Shown: positions 6,595 to 12,590 of the stretch, in pieces
How the letters are laid out: every line of letters starts with the position of its first letter
Numbering within the stretch: position 1 is the first letter of the stretch
NCBI GenBank assembly: GCA_964658455.1
Contig: CAZZZA010000091.1
Span: forward strand, 1-12,590
Origin: Lichenicola sp964658455
GTDB lineage: Bacteria; Pseudomonadota; Alphaproteobacteria; Acetobacterales; Acetobacteraceae
Direction of reading: 5' to 3'
DNA: 12,590 nucleotides
Notes under the pieces: generated by a model
The model's database searches: none
Seen by the model: only the letters and a program-made list of their open reading frames with translations
Told to the model about the DNA's origin: nothing
Position numbers and translations under genes: made by a program

Positions 6595-7427
6595 TCGTCG
6601 TCCGCGACCGGGCGGCGCTGCGGGCGGCGCGCCCGGCCCTGCCGACGCTGGGACTGGTGCCGACCATGGGCTTCCTGCATGACGGGCATCTGAGCCTGGT
6701 GGCGCGGGCGCGGGCGGAATGCGGTCACGCCGCGGTCAGCATCTTCGTCAACCCGACCCAGTTCGCGCCCGGCGAGGATCTGGCGCGCTATCCGCGCGAT
6801 ACGCCGCGCGACCTGGCGCTGCTCGAGCGCGCCGGCGTCGACCTGGTGTTCCTGCCCGAGGCGGCGGAGATGTATCCGCCCGGCTTCTCCACCCGGATCG
6901 AGGTGGGCGCGATCGCCGAGCCGCTCGAAGGCGCGGTGCGGCCGGGCCATTTCGCCGGCGTCGCCACCGTGGTCGCCAAGCTGCTCAACCTGGTGCGCCC
7001 GGACCGGGTCTATTTCGGCCAGAAGGACGCGCAGCAATGCGCGGTGGTGCGAAGAATGATCCGCGACCTCGACCTGCCGGTCGAGATGGTGGTCGGCGAG
7101 ACGGTGCGCGAGCCGGACGGGCTGGCGCTGTCCAGCCGCAACGCCTACCTCGATGCCGGGCAGCGGGAGCGGGCGCCGGTGCTGTATCGGGCGCTGCGTG
7201 CCGCGGGCGAGGCCTTCCAGGCCGGCGAGCGTGACGCCGGACGGCTGCGGCAGGCGATGCGCGATGTGCTGTCGGCGGCCGGCGAGGCAGCGATCGACTA
7301 TGTCAGCGTCGCCGATCCCGACACGCTGCGCGAATGCGAGACGGTGGCGGACGGCGCGCTGCTGTCGCTGGCGGTGCGGTTCGGCGACACCCGGCTGATC
7401 GACAACTTGGTCCTGGGGCGCGGCTAG
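6591..7427 (+). CDS. panC: Pantothenate synthetase (pantoate--beta-alanine ligase)
   Basis: A 278-residue pantothenate synthetase, which joins pantoate and beta-alanine using ATP through a pantoyl-adenylate. Motifs in order are VPTMGFLHDGHLSL (23-36, with the two nucleotide-binding histidines His30 and His33), FVNPTQFAPGEDL, EGAVRPGHFAGVATVV (113-128), FGQKDAQQ (142-149) and ALSSRN (179-184), the KMSKS-like loop. The C-terminal small domain contains IDYVSVADPDTL. All catalytic regions are intact and the length is typical. The start is GTG 6591, within the panB stop (GTGA), which gives MIVVRDRAALR, a normal PanC N-terminus. The ATG at 6666 would delete the HIGH-like loop and is too late. The gene ends at TAG 7425-7427, immediately before a strong hairpin. 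Confidence 0.97.
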   Translation: MIVVRDRAALRAARPALPTLGLVPTMGFLHDGHLSLVARARAECGHAAVSIFVNPTQFAPGEDLARYPRDTPRDLALLERAGVDLVFLPEAAEMYPPGFSTRIEVGAIAEPLEGAVRPGHFAGVATVVAKLLNLVRPDRVYFGQKDAQQCAVVRRMIRDLDLPVEMVVGETVREPDGLALSSRNAYLDAGQRERAPVLYRALRAAGEAFQAGERDAGRLRQAMRDVLSAAGEAAIDYVSVADPDTLRECETVADGALLSLAVRFGDTRLIDNLVLGRG

Positions 7428-7429
7428 CG

Positions 7430-7452
7430 GCCCGGGGGATGCGCCCCCGGGC
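7430..7452. terminator. GC hairpin between convergent panC and clpP-like gene
   Basis: The arms GCCCGGGGG (7430-7438) and CCCCCGGGC (7444-7452) pair perfectly over nine bases around a five-base loop, ATGCG. The hairpin starts three bases after the panC stop and lies 11 bases beyond the clpP-like stop on the other strand. No T-run follows on either strand, so it is not a classic intrinsic terminator. Its position suggests bidirectional termination or 3'-end protection of both transcripts. Confidence 0.6.
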
Positions 7453-7463
7453 TCGCCGCGCCG

Positions 7464-8150
7464 TCAGCCGTCGAGGTCGGTGATCGAGCTGATGACCTTG
7501 GTTACCAGGCCGTAGGCGATCGCCTCCTCGGCGCTCATCCAGTAGTTGCGGTCGGTGTCCTTGGCGACCTTCTCGTAGCTCTGGCCGGTCTCGCGCGCGA
7601 ACAGCCGGTTCAGGCGCTCGCGCATCTTGATGATCTCGCGCGCCTCGATGTCGATGTCGGTGGCGGGGCCGCGCACCCCGCCCATCGGCTGGTGCAGCAG
7701 GAACCGGGTCGCTGGCAGGCAGAACCGGCGGTCTTTGGCGCCGGCGGCGAAGATCAGCGCGCCGGCGCTGGCGACCCAGCCGGTGCCGATCATGCGGATC
7801 GGCGCCACCGCGTCCACGAAGCGGATCATGTCGTGGATGGTGTCGCCGCTCTCGACGTGGCCGCCCGGTGAGTTGACATAGACGTCGATCGGCTTGCTCG
7901 ACGCCCCGGCCAGCGCCAGCAGCCGTCCGGTGACGTCGCGCGCCACCTTGTCGTTGATCGCGCCGAAGATCAGCACCTTGCGCTGGTCGAACAGCCGCTT
8001 CTCCAGCTCGTTGACCGGCGAGGACAGGGTCTTGTTGTCACCCGGCTCCGATCGCTCCGGCCCGTTCGGCTCGGGGACCTCGGGCTCGTCGCCCTCTTCC
8101 CGGTCATCGTCATCCATGCGGATGCGGTCGTGCGGCTGCATGCCGTTCAT
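7464..8150 (-). CDS. clpP: ClpP-family protease subunit, atypical paralogue
   Basis: A 228-residue Clp protease proteolytic subunit. The ClpP fold runs from about residue 48 to the end: RKVLIFGAINDKVA, IDVYVNSPGGHVESG, the nucleophile Ser128 in TGWVASAGALI, and His153 in FLLHQPMGG. Aligned with E. coli ClpP, the triad Asp (in RDTERDRF) falls on Asn202 in KDTDRNYW, so the apparent triad is Ser-His-Asn. The N-terminus lacks the usual IPMVVEQ loop that docks on ClpX/ClpA and instead carries about 45 acidic, Pro-rich, probably disordered residues. The subunit may act in mixed rings with a canonical ClpP, as in bacteria with two ClpPs, or be weakly active alone. The start is firm: GAGGAG lies six bases before ATG 8150. 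No clpX or tig is adjacent, consistent with a second copy rather than the main clpP locus. Confidence 0.9.
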   Translation of the reverse strand: MNGMQPHDRIRMDDDDREEGDEPEVPEPNGPERSEPGDNKTLSSPVNELEKRLFDQRKVLIFGAINDKVARDVTGRLLALAGASSKPIDVYVNSPGGHVESGDTIHDMIRFVDAVAPIRMIGTGWVASAGALIFAAGAKDRRFCLPATRFLLHQPMGGVRGPATDIDIEAREIIKMRERLNRLFARETGQSYEKVAKDTDRNYWMSAEEAIAYGLVTKVISSITDLDG

Positions 8151-8156
8151 CAGTCT

Positions 8157-8162
8157 CTCCTC
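8157..8162 (-). promoter_or_regulatory. Strong ribosome site fixing the clpP-like start
   Basis: On the minus strand GAGGAG stands six bases before ATG 8150. It is the best ribosome site in the window and decides between three in-frame Met codons (residues 1, 4 and 12), so the acidic N-terminal extension is very likely translated. Confidence 0.75.
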
Positions 8163-8560
8163 GATCCGGGCGTGCGGGGATCAGTGCCGCCATCCTGCTA
8201 CCGGCCAGGGGCAAAGCCAAGCCGGCGGCGCTCGCCGTTGATGTGGGGCTTCTGCGGCGCAGGGGAAGGGTGGCGGCCGGGCCCGCTGCGCGTGCTTCGC
8301 GCCGCCGTCCGAACGCGACTGTTAAAATAACGGTAAATAGAGACGATCGGCGTTTTGACTATATAAAAATGAAACACAGGATGTATGTGTTATTTCATCA
8401 GCCGGGCAGAAAAGCGCCGTTGATCATATTTTAACGGTTTCTGTGTTTCCTGGCTGGAACGGTGGCGCCGCGCCGAAACACGATCCGATCTGCTCGGTTC
8501 CGGGCCCCCTGCACTTGCGACGTCTGCCTACCGTTAATCGTTCGTCAACCATCATGTGCC
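8163..8560. other. Gene-free divergent region with an AT-rich core
   Basis: About 400 bases between the divergent clpP-like and aminotransferase genes hold no convincing gene. The first half is GC-rich and featureless. From 8321 to 8440 GC falls to about 37% by hand count, far below the surrounding coding DNA. TAACGGT occurs at 8328-8334 and 8432-8438, and inverted (ACCGTTA) at 8530-8536, which could be repeated regulator sites. TTGACT at 8355-8360 resembles a -35, with only a weak CAGGAT at 8377-8382 as -10. A 9-base inverted pair, GAAACACAG (8371-8379) and CTGTGTTTC (8441-8449), is also present. Both flanking promoters probably lie here, but I cannot place them firmly. A 63-codon open frame across 8243-8434 shows no protein-like features. 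Confidence 0.6.
8321..8435. repeat. Nested imperfect inverted repeat (long hairpin)
   Basis: Three pairs of complementary segments are nested around one centre. The outer pair is GTTAAAATA (8321-8329) with TATTTTAAC (8427-8435). The middle pair is GATCGGCGTTTT (8345-8356) with AAAAGCGCCGTTGATC (8410-8425), pairing apart from three extra bases. The inner pair is ATGAAACACA (8369-8378) with TGTGTTATTTCAT (8386-8398), with a three-base TTA bulge and loop GGATGTA. Spacing between middle and inner pairs is nearly equal on the two sides (12 and 11 bases). The order of segments is the same on both arms, so this is a genuine degenerate dyad. It could be a structured leader or small RNA, a large operator, or a decayed mobile repeat. 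Confidence 0.5.
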
Positions 8561-8564
8561 GGAG
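8561..8564 (+). promoter_or_regulatory. Ribosome site fixing the aminotransferase start
   Basis: GGAG stands six bases before ATG 8571. It favours that codon over the in-frame GTG at 8556, which has no ribosome site and would add only five residues. The resulting N-terminus, MVPFIRPAPPSL, is typical of DegT-family proteins. Confidence 0.65.
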
Positions 8565-8570
8565 TTCGAG

Positions 8571-9806
8571 ATGGTTCCGTTCATTCGACCCGCGCCGCCA
8601 AGCCTGCTTGGACTGGGCGACGAATTACGCGACATCGAGGCGTCGGGCATCCATTCGAACTACGGGCCGGTGAATTCCAGGTTCGAGCAGGCGATGCAGG
8701 AGACCATGTTCGCCGACGGCGGCGCCTGCGTGACGGTCTGCAACGCGACCATCGGGCTCATGATGGCGATGCGCGCGGTGATCGAGCGGGCGCGGGCCGG
8801 CAGCGGTTCCCTGCTCGGACGCGGCGAGCGCCGCTACGCGCTGATGCCGTCCTTCACCTTCGCCGCCGCAGCCCAGGCCGCGGACTGGATCGGGCTCACG
8901 CCGCTGTTCTGCGACATCGACGCGGATGACTGGGCCGCCTCCGCCAGCGCCGAGGAGGCGATGATCGCGCAATACGGCGCCAACATCGCCGTGATCGTGC
9001 CCTATGCGACGTTCGGCAGCTGCATCGATCTCGCGCGCTACGAGGCGTTGAGCGCGCGCACCGGCATTCCGGTCGTGGTGGACGGGGCGGCCTCGCTCGG
9101 CAGCCTGGATGGCGCCGGCCGCGCGTTCGGGGCGTTCTCGCACCTGCCGGTGGTGTTCTCAATGCACGCCACCAAGACCTTCAGCACCGGCGAGGGCGGG
9201 GTGATCCACTCCGCCGACCCGGAACTGGTCCAGATCTTGCGGGTGATGGGCAATTTCGGTTTCGGCAGCAAGCGGTCGGCGACGATGCCGGGCCTGAACG
9301 CCAAGATGAGCGAGGTCGGGGCGCTGCTGGCGCTGGCGCAGCTCGAGCAGTTCGAGGGCGTGGTGGCGCATCGCGAAACCCTGGCCGAGGCCTATCGCGC
9401 CGCCCTGCCGGGCTGGACCTTCCAGGAGGCGAGCGGACTGCGCTGCGCCCACCAGTTCATGCCGGTGCTGCTGCCGGTCGCGCAGCGCGGCATGCGCGAC
9501 ATGATCGTGACCCAGCTTGCCGCGCGCGGGATCGGGACCGGCACCTATTTCTCGCCGCATGTCGCGGCCCAGCCCTATTTCATGATGAACGGGTTTGCCG
9601 GCGACCTGTCGGTCACCGAGCGGATCTCGGCGCAGATCCTGTGCCTGCCGCTCTGGAACGCGATGACGGTCTCGACCGTGCATCAGGTATGCGACGCGCT
9701 GCACGAGATCTGCCGCCCGTTCGTCGATCGCGCCGACGCGGTCCTGCAGCTTCCCGGCCGCATGGCGCGCCAGCCCGATCCCGGCCGGTCGATCAAGTCG
9801 GCATGA
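8571..9806 (+). CDS. DegT/DnrJ/EryC1/StrS PLP-dependent aminotransferase
   Basis: A 411-residue fold-type I aminotransferase of the DegT/DnrJ/EryC1/StrS family, which mostly amino-transfers onto keto sugars of nucleotide sugars and sometimes other cyclic ketones. The N-terminus has NYGPVNSRFE (30-39), followed by the CNATIGL cofactor phosphate region (57-63) and MPSFTFAAAA (92-101). VVVDGAASLGS (168-178) contains Asp171, which contacts the PLP ring nitrogen. The Schiff-base lysine is Lys202 in FSMHATKTFSTGEGG, and LNAKMSEVGALLALAQLEQF is also a family block. The catalytic residues look intact. The last 40 residues are a helix and a polar tail. The gene is first in a three-gene set and its stop overlaps the next start as ATGA. 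No sugar nucleotidyltransferase or dehydratase is nearby, so the keto substrate must come from elsewhere and is unknown. Confidence 0.9.
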   Translation: MVPFIRPAPPSLLGLGDELRDIEASGIHSNYGPVNSRFEQAMQETMFADGGACVTVCNATIGLMMAMRAVIERARAGSGSLLGRGERRYALMPSFTFAAAAQAADWIGLTPLFCDIDADDWAASASAEEAMIAQYGANIAVIVPYATFGSCIDLARYEALSARTGIPVVVDGAASLGSLDGAGRAFGAFSHLPVVFSMHATKTFSTGEGGVIHSADPELVQILRVMGNFGFGSKRSATMPGLNAKMSEVGALLALAQLEQFEGVVAHRETLAEAYRAALPGWTFQEASGLRCAHQFMPVLLPVAQRGMRDMIVTQLAARGIGTGTYFSPHVAAQPYFMMNGFAGDLSVTERISAQILCLPLWNAMTVSTVHQVCDALHEICRPFVDRADAVLQLPGRMARQPDPGRSIKSA

Positions 9807-11260
9807 GCGCCGCCGGTCCGGCCCGCCGCCCTGGCCTCTGGCGCAGCCAGACCTATGGCCATGTGATCGTCGGCGGCGGACCGGGCGGCCTCGCGCCGCT
9901 GCTCGCGGCGTCGCGCAGCGGACGGCTGCCCGCCCTGCTCGCCGCTGGCCTCGCGATCGTCGAGCAGCAGACGGCGATCGGTTTCGGCAGCATCGGCGAC
10001 TACGCCATCAACTCCGACAGCGCGGCGGAAACCTTCCTGTCCTGCCTGGCCGGTAACCCGGAGCCGCGTCTGGCGGCGCTGATCGATCATCCGACCGCGC
10101 GGGCGATGAGTCTCTACGGGCGCGGCGCGGTGCCGCTCTATTTGGTCGGCAACCTGATGGAGCTGGTGGGCGACGTGCTCGCCTCCATCGTCGGCGCGCA
10201 GCCCGGTTGCCGAGTGCTGACCCGTCACAGCGCGCTCTGGACCAGGCGCACCGCGGATGGCGGCTGGGAGACCGGCCTGCGCTGTCACGTCTCCGGCGAC
10301 GAGGTCCGCCTCGCGTCGCGGACCGTGCTGATGGCGACCGGCGGCTGGCAGCCATCATCGCTGCTCGATCACCGCCAGGTCGCGGGCGTCGCGCTGCGCC
10401 CGGCCTTCGGCGACCGGCTCCTGCAATCGAACCAGGTGCTTACCGCCCAGGGCCGCTCGGCGATCGCCGCCAGCCTGTCGCGCCACCGCGATCCCAAGGT
10501 CGTGGTGATCGGCGGCTCGACCAGCGCGATGTCGTGCGCGCGGGTGCTGAGCGGCGTGGTGGCCGAGCAGGGCGGGCGCACGCCGGTGACGGTGCTGCAC
10601 CGGCGGCCGATGAAGCCGTTCTACGCCTCCGCGGAGCTGGCCCGCGCCGACGGCTATCACGACTTCGGCGCCGACGATGTCTGCCCGGTCAGCGGTTTCG
10701 TCCACCGCTTCGGCGGCCTCCGTTTCGATTCGCGGACGCTGCTGCTGGGGCTGCTCGGACGCGGCGGGGCGGTGGCCGACCCGCTGGTGCGGCTGCGCCA
10801 GCTCGGCGATACGCCGGGCGACCTGGCGCTGCTGCGCGATGCCGACCTGATCGTGGCGGCCCTCGGCTATAGGCCGCGGGCGCTGCCGGTGCTGGACGAG
10901 AACGGCGCGCGGCTGACGCTGAACGCCGATCGCCCCGATGCGCCGCTGGTCGGGCCCGGCTGCGGGGTGCTGGACGAGCATGGCGGCGAGATCCCCGGCC
11001 TGTTCGGCATCGGGCTGGCGGCCGGCTTCCACCCGAGCGGCAGGCTGGGCGGCGAGCCATCGTTCCGCGGCCAGGTGAACGGGCTCTGGGTCTGGCAGAA
11101 CGATGTCGGGCTGATGATCGCCGACCGCCTGATCGAGACCGAGGCCAGCCGTCCGGTGGAGCGTCGTCTGCCGGGCCGCGTCCGTAGCGGTGGCGGGCGG
11201 TCGTCGGGTCGGCCGGCGCCGCGCGGTACTGGCCGCCGCCGGTTCGGGAGCGTCGCATGA
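9803..11260 (+). CDS. FAD/NAD(P)H-dependent oxidoreductase, monooxygenase-like
   Basis: A 485-residue flavoprotein with two dinucleotide-binding folds. The first, GHVIVGGGPGGLAPLLAA (19-36), should bind FAD. The second, KVVVIGGSTSAMSCARVL (232-249), has the G-G-S-x-S-A form used for NAD(P)H. DADLIVAALGYRPRALP (346-362) resembles the D-x3-L/F-ATGY motif of class B flavin monooxygenases (N-hydroxylases, FMO and Baeyer-Villiger types), with ALGY in place of ATGY. The end of the fold has IPGLFGIGLAAGFHPSG. The 36 C-terminal residues are Arg/Gly-rich and appear disordered. It could be an N- or C-oxygenase or a plain reductase; the sequence does not decide. ATG 9803 overlaps the aminotransferase stop (ATGA), and its own stop overlaps the methyltransferase start in the same way, so it belongs to the same pathway. 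Confidence 0.8.
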   Translation: MSAAGPARRPGLWRSQTYGHVIVGGGPGGLAPLLAASRSGRLPALLAAGLAIVEQQTAIGFGSIGDYAINSDSAAETFLSCLAGNPEPRLAALIDHPTARAMSLYGRGAVPLYLVGNLMELVGDVLASIVGAQPGCRVLTRHSALWTRRTADGGWETGLRCHVSGDEVRLASRTVLMATGGWQPSSLLDHRQVAGVALRPAFGDRLLQSNQVLTAQGRSAIAASLSRHRDPKVVVIGGSTSAMSCARVLSGVVAEQGGRTPVTVLHRRPMKPFYASAELARADGYHDFGADDVCPVSGFVHRFGGLRFDSRTLLLGLLGRGGAVADPLVRLRQLGDTPGDLALLRDADLIVAALGYRPRALPVLDENGARLTLNADRPDAPLVGPGCGVLDEHGGEIPGLFGIGLAAGFHPSGRLGGEPSFRGQVNGLWVWQNDVGLMIADRLIETEASRPVERRLPGRVRSGGGRSSGRPAPRGTGRRRFGSVA

Positions 11261-12045
11261 TCGCCCTGACCCACCCCAGCCAGCTCTACAGCGCCATCGC
11301 CGATGGCTACGACCAGAGCTACGCGGCGCCGTCGCATCGGCGGGTCTATGACCGGCTGGCCTTCGAGCACGTCACCGCGATCGCGCTGCCGCGATGCGCG
11401 ACCATCGTCGATGTCGGCTGCGGCACCGGACGCTGGGTGCCGTTCTTCCTGTCGGCCGGCCATTCGGTGATCGGCATCGAGCACGCGGCGGGCATGATCG
11501 CCGGCCTGACCGCGCGTCGGCTCGGCGCCGGCTTCCGCCTGATCGACAGCCCCATGGAGCAGGCCTGGGTCGAGCCCGGCAGCGCCGATCTGGTGCTGGG
11601 CATGGGCTCGGTGCAGTACGCAGCGGACCCGGCGGCGATGATCGCCAGGATTGCCGGCTGGCTCAAGCCCGGCGGCGTCGCCTGCCTCTATGTCGATTCG
11701 CTGGCCTCCCTGGTGCTCGAACTGGTCCGCGCCGGACGCGGCGAGGAGGCGATACGGCACCTGTCGAGCAGACGCGGCGATTTCCGCCACGCCAGCCACA
11801 CCGCCTCGCTGCGGCTCTACGACCGCGACACGCTGGAGGCGGATTTCAGGAGCGCCGGGCTGGTGGCGATACGCAGCCACGGCCTGGCGGTCGGCGCCGG
11901 CGCGCTGGGCCGTGCGGGCCTGACGGACTCGATGCGCACCGACGAGGCCAGGACGATGGAAGAGGAACGGGCGCTGTCCAACGATCGGGCGCTGGTCGAT
12001 TGCGGGCTGCACATCCTGACCATCGGGTGCAAACCGGCGGCCTGA
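11257..12045 (+). CDS. Class I SAM-dependent methyltransferase
   Basis: A 262-residue Rossmann-fold methyltransferase. The N-terminal helix region has YSAIADGYDQSYAAPSHRRVYDR. Motif I is VDVGCGTGRWVPFF (51-64), with acidic Glu75 in VIGIEHAAGM at the end of strand 2 for the SAM ribose. SADLVLGMGSVQYAADP (109-125) corresponds to the motif II/post-I region, and WLKPGGVACLYV to motif III. The family uses SAM to methylate N, O or C of small molecules, and the acceptor is not predictable from sequence. ATG 11257 overlaps the stop of the flavoprotein gene (ATGA), making it the last member of the three-gene set. The C-terminus after residue 190 carries a helical cap typical of small-molecule methyltransferases. 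No signal peptide or membrane segment is present. Confidence 0.88.
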   Translation: MIALTHPSQLYSAIADGYDQSYAAPSHRRVYDRLAFEHVTAIALPRCATIVDVGCGTGRWVPFFLSAGHSVIGIEHAAGMIAGLTARRLGAGFRLIDSPMEQAWVEPGSADLVLGMGSVQYAADPAAMIARIAGWLKPGGVACLYVDSLASLVLELVRAGRGEEAIRHLSSRRGDFRHASHTASLRLYDRDTLEADFRSAGLVAIRSHGLAVGAGALGRAGLTDSMRTDEARTMEEERALSNDRALVDCGLHILTIGCKPAA

Positions 12046-12069
12046 TCCTGGGCATGCCTTGGCCGGGGC

Positions 12070-12116
12070 GATCGGCGCGGGTAACAGTATCGGAAAGCGG
12101 CCGATCTGCGCCGATC
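12070..12116. repeat. Inverted repeat after the methyltransferase gene
   Basis: GATCGGCGC (12070-12078) and GCGCCGATC (12108-12116) are perfect reverse complements around a 29-base spacer. Inside it a smaller pair, ATCGG and CCGAT, could form a competing stem. No T-run follows. It may end the three-gene transcript or form the leader of the lipoprotein gene, and the evidence is slight. Confidence 0.35.
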
Positions 12117-12136
12117 CAGGCCCCGAGGATGTTGGC

Positions 12137-12590
12137 ATGCAGCGCACCGAAAGCGACAGGGCAGGGGGCCGGCGCCACCGTGCCGGGACCGGCAGGGCGG
12201 TCGTGACCCTGGCCGCGACCGCCGCCGTGCTGGCGGGGTGCGGCCATCGCGACCCGGTCGATACGCCGGTGAACTGGTGGCACCAGCTCGAGGGCGGCGC
12301 GATCGCGCAGCTGCGTCCGCCGCCGCCGGGGGTGGACGATCCCTATCCCAAGGTCGGCACCACCCCGGCCAAGCCGCCGGTGCTGCTCTCGCCGCAGTTG
12401 CGCGCGTCGCTGACCGAGCAGCTGATCGAGCAGCGCAACCTGTCGGTGCGGCTGAACGCAAACGAGCCGCTGCCGCCGGCGGTGGTCGTGGCGCCCAAGC
12501 CACCTGCCGCGGCGACTCCGGCGCCGGCCGCCTCCTCGGCGACGCTGGATGCCGCCGAGGCGCCGCCGCCGCCAGCCGCGCCGGCCGCCG
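12137..12590 (+). CDS. Lipoprotein, N-terminal part (runs off the window)
   Basis: An open frame from ATG 12137 continues past the window end, with 151 complete codons visible. The N-terminus is long and Arg-rich (MQRTESDRAGGRRHRAG), then a hydrophobic stretch, AVVTLAATAAVLAGC, ends in a lipobox with Cys35. It should therefore be processed by signal peptidase II and lipid-anchored in the periplasm, probably to the outer membrane. After the Cys there is DTPVNWWHQLEGG and a PPPPGVDDPYPKVGT segment, then a short helix (LTEQLIEQRN) and a Pro/Ala-rich linker to the edge. Such linkers often precede a peptidoglycan-binding OmpA-like domain, but none is visible. The start is supported by GAGGA (12125-12129), seven bases upstream. 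It is separated by 91 bases from the methyltransferase gene. Confidence 0.75.
   Translation, partial: MQRTESDRAGGRRHRAGTGRAVVTLAATAAVLAGCGHRDPVDTPVNWWHQLEGGAIAQLRPPPPGVDDPYPKVGTTPAKPPVLLSPQLRASLTEQLIEQRNLSVRLNANEPLPPAVVVAPKPPAAATPAPAASSATLDAAEAPPPPAAPAA

Noticed and set aside
8243..8434. 63-codon plus-strand open frame in the gene-free region
   Set aside because: It has no ribosome site or motif, its composition shifts abruptly as it enters the AT-rich hairpin, and it ends inside the inverted repeat.
8461..8530. Possible tRNA from a GGTTCCGGGCC stretch
   Set aside because: No acceptor stem or anticodon arm can be paired around it.
10867..12147. 426-codon minus-strand open frame
   Set aside because: It lies antisense to the flavoprotein and methyltransferase genes, both of which have clear motifs. 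Its own product shows none.
1..12590. CRISPR arrays, transposases, integrases or phage genes
   Set aside because: No spaced direct repeats, transposase or recombinase motifs were seen on either strand.

Overview
The window reads as chromosomal DNA from a high-GC alphaproteobacterium, most likely Acetobacteraceae/Rhodospirillales. The pointers are strong GC bias at third codon positions, a GlnII-type glutamine synthetase tail, a long-N-terminus S9 protein next to L13, a short type-2 ArgC close by, and GTGA/ATGA stop-start overlaps. The family-level placement is inference. There is one 10-N assembly gap (406-415).

Left part (1-2294): the 3' end of a glutamine synthetase gene (glnII) converges on a minus-strand NAD(P)-binding SDR-like gene. 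A short divergent region with a perfect 16-bp palindrome separates that gene from the ribosomal pair rplM-rpsI.

Middle (2168-7427): a minus-strand YfhO-like polytopic membrane protein sits inverted between rpsI and argC, and its 3' end runs 127 bases into rpsI on the opposite strand. A tight plus-strand run follows: argC (arginine biosynthesis), a DUF4345-type four-helix membrane protein, panB and panC (pantothenate biosynthesis). It has GTGA overlaps at two junctions. A strong GC hairpin separates panC from the convergent clpP-like gene.

Right part (7464-12590): the ClpP paralogue has an acidic N-terminal extension and Asn at the expected catalytic Asp position. Upstream of it is a 420-base gene-free stretch whose core is AT-rich (about 37% GC by hand count over 8321-8440) and forms a nested imperfect inverted repeat. 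This leads into a three-gene set joined by ATGA overlaps: a DegT/DnrJ/EryC1/StrS PLP aminotransferase, a two-Rossmann FAD/NAD(P)H oxidoreductase resembling class B flavin monooxygenases, and a class I SAM methyltransferase. The set looks like a small biosynthetic cassette (amination, oxidation, methylation) whose product I cannot identify. It is the best candidate here for an undescribed system. The window ends inside a lipoprotein gene with a clear lipobox and a Pro/Ala-rich segment.

Most genes are ordinary core metabolism. The accessory-looking parts are the YfhO-like gene and the three-gene cassette with its AT-rich leader.
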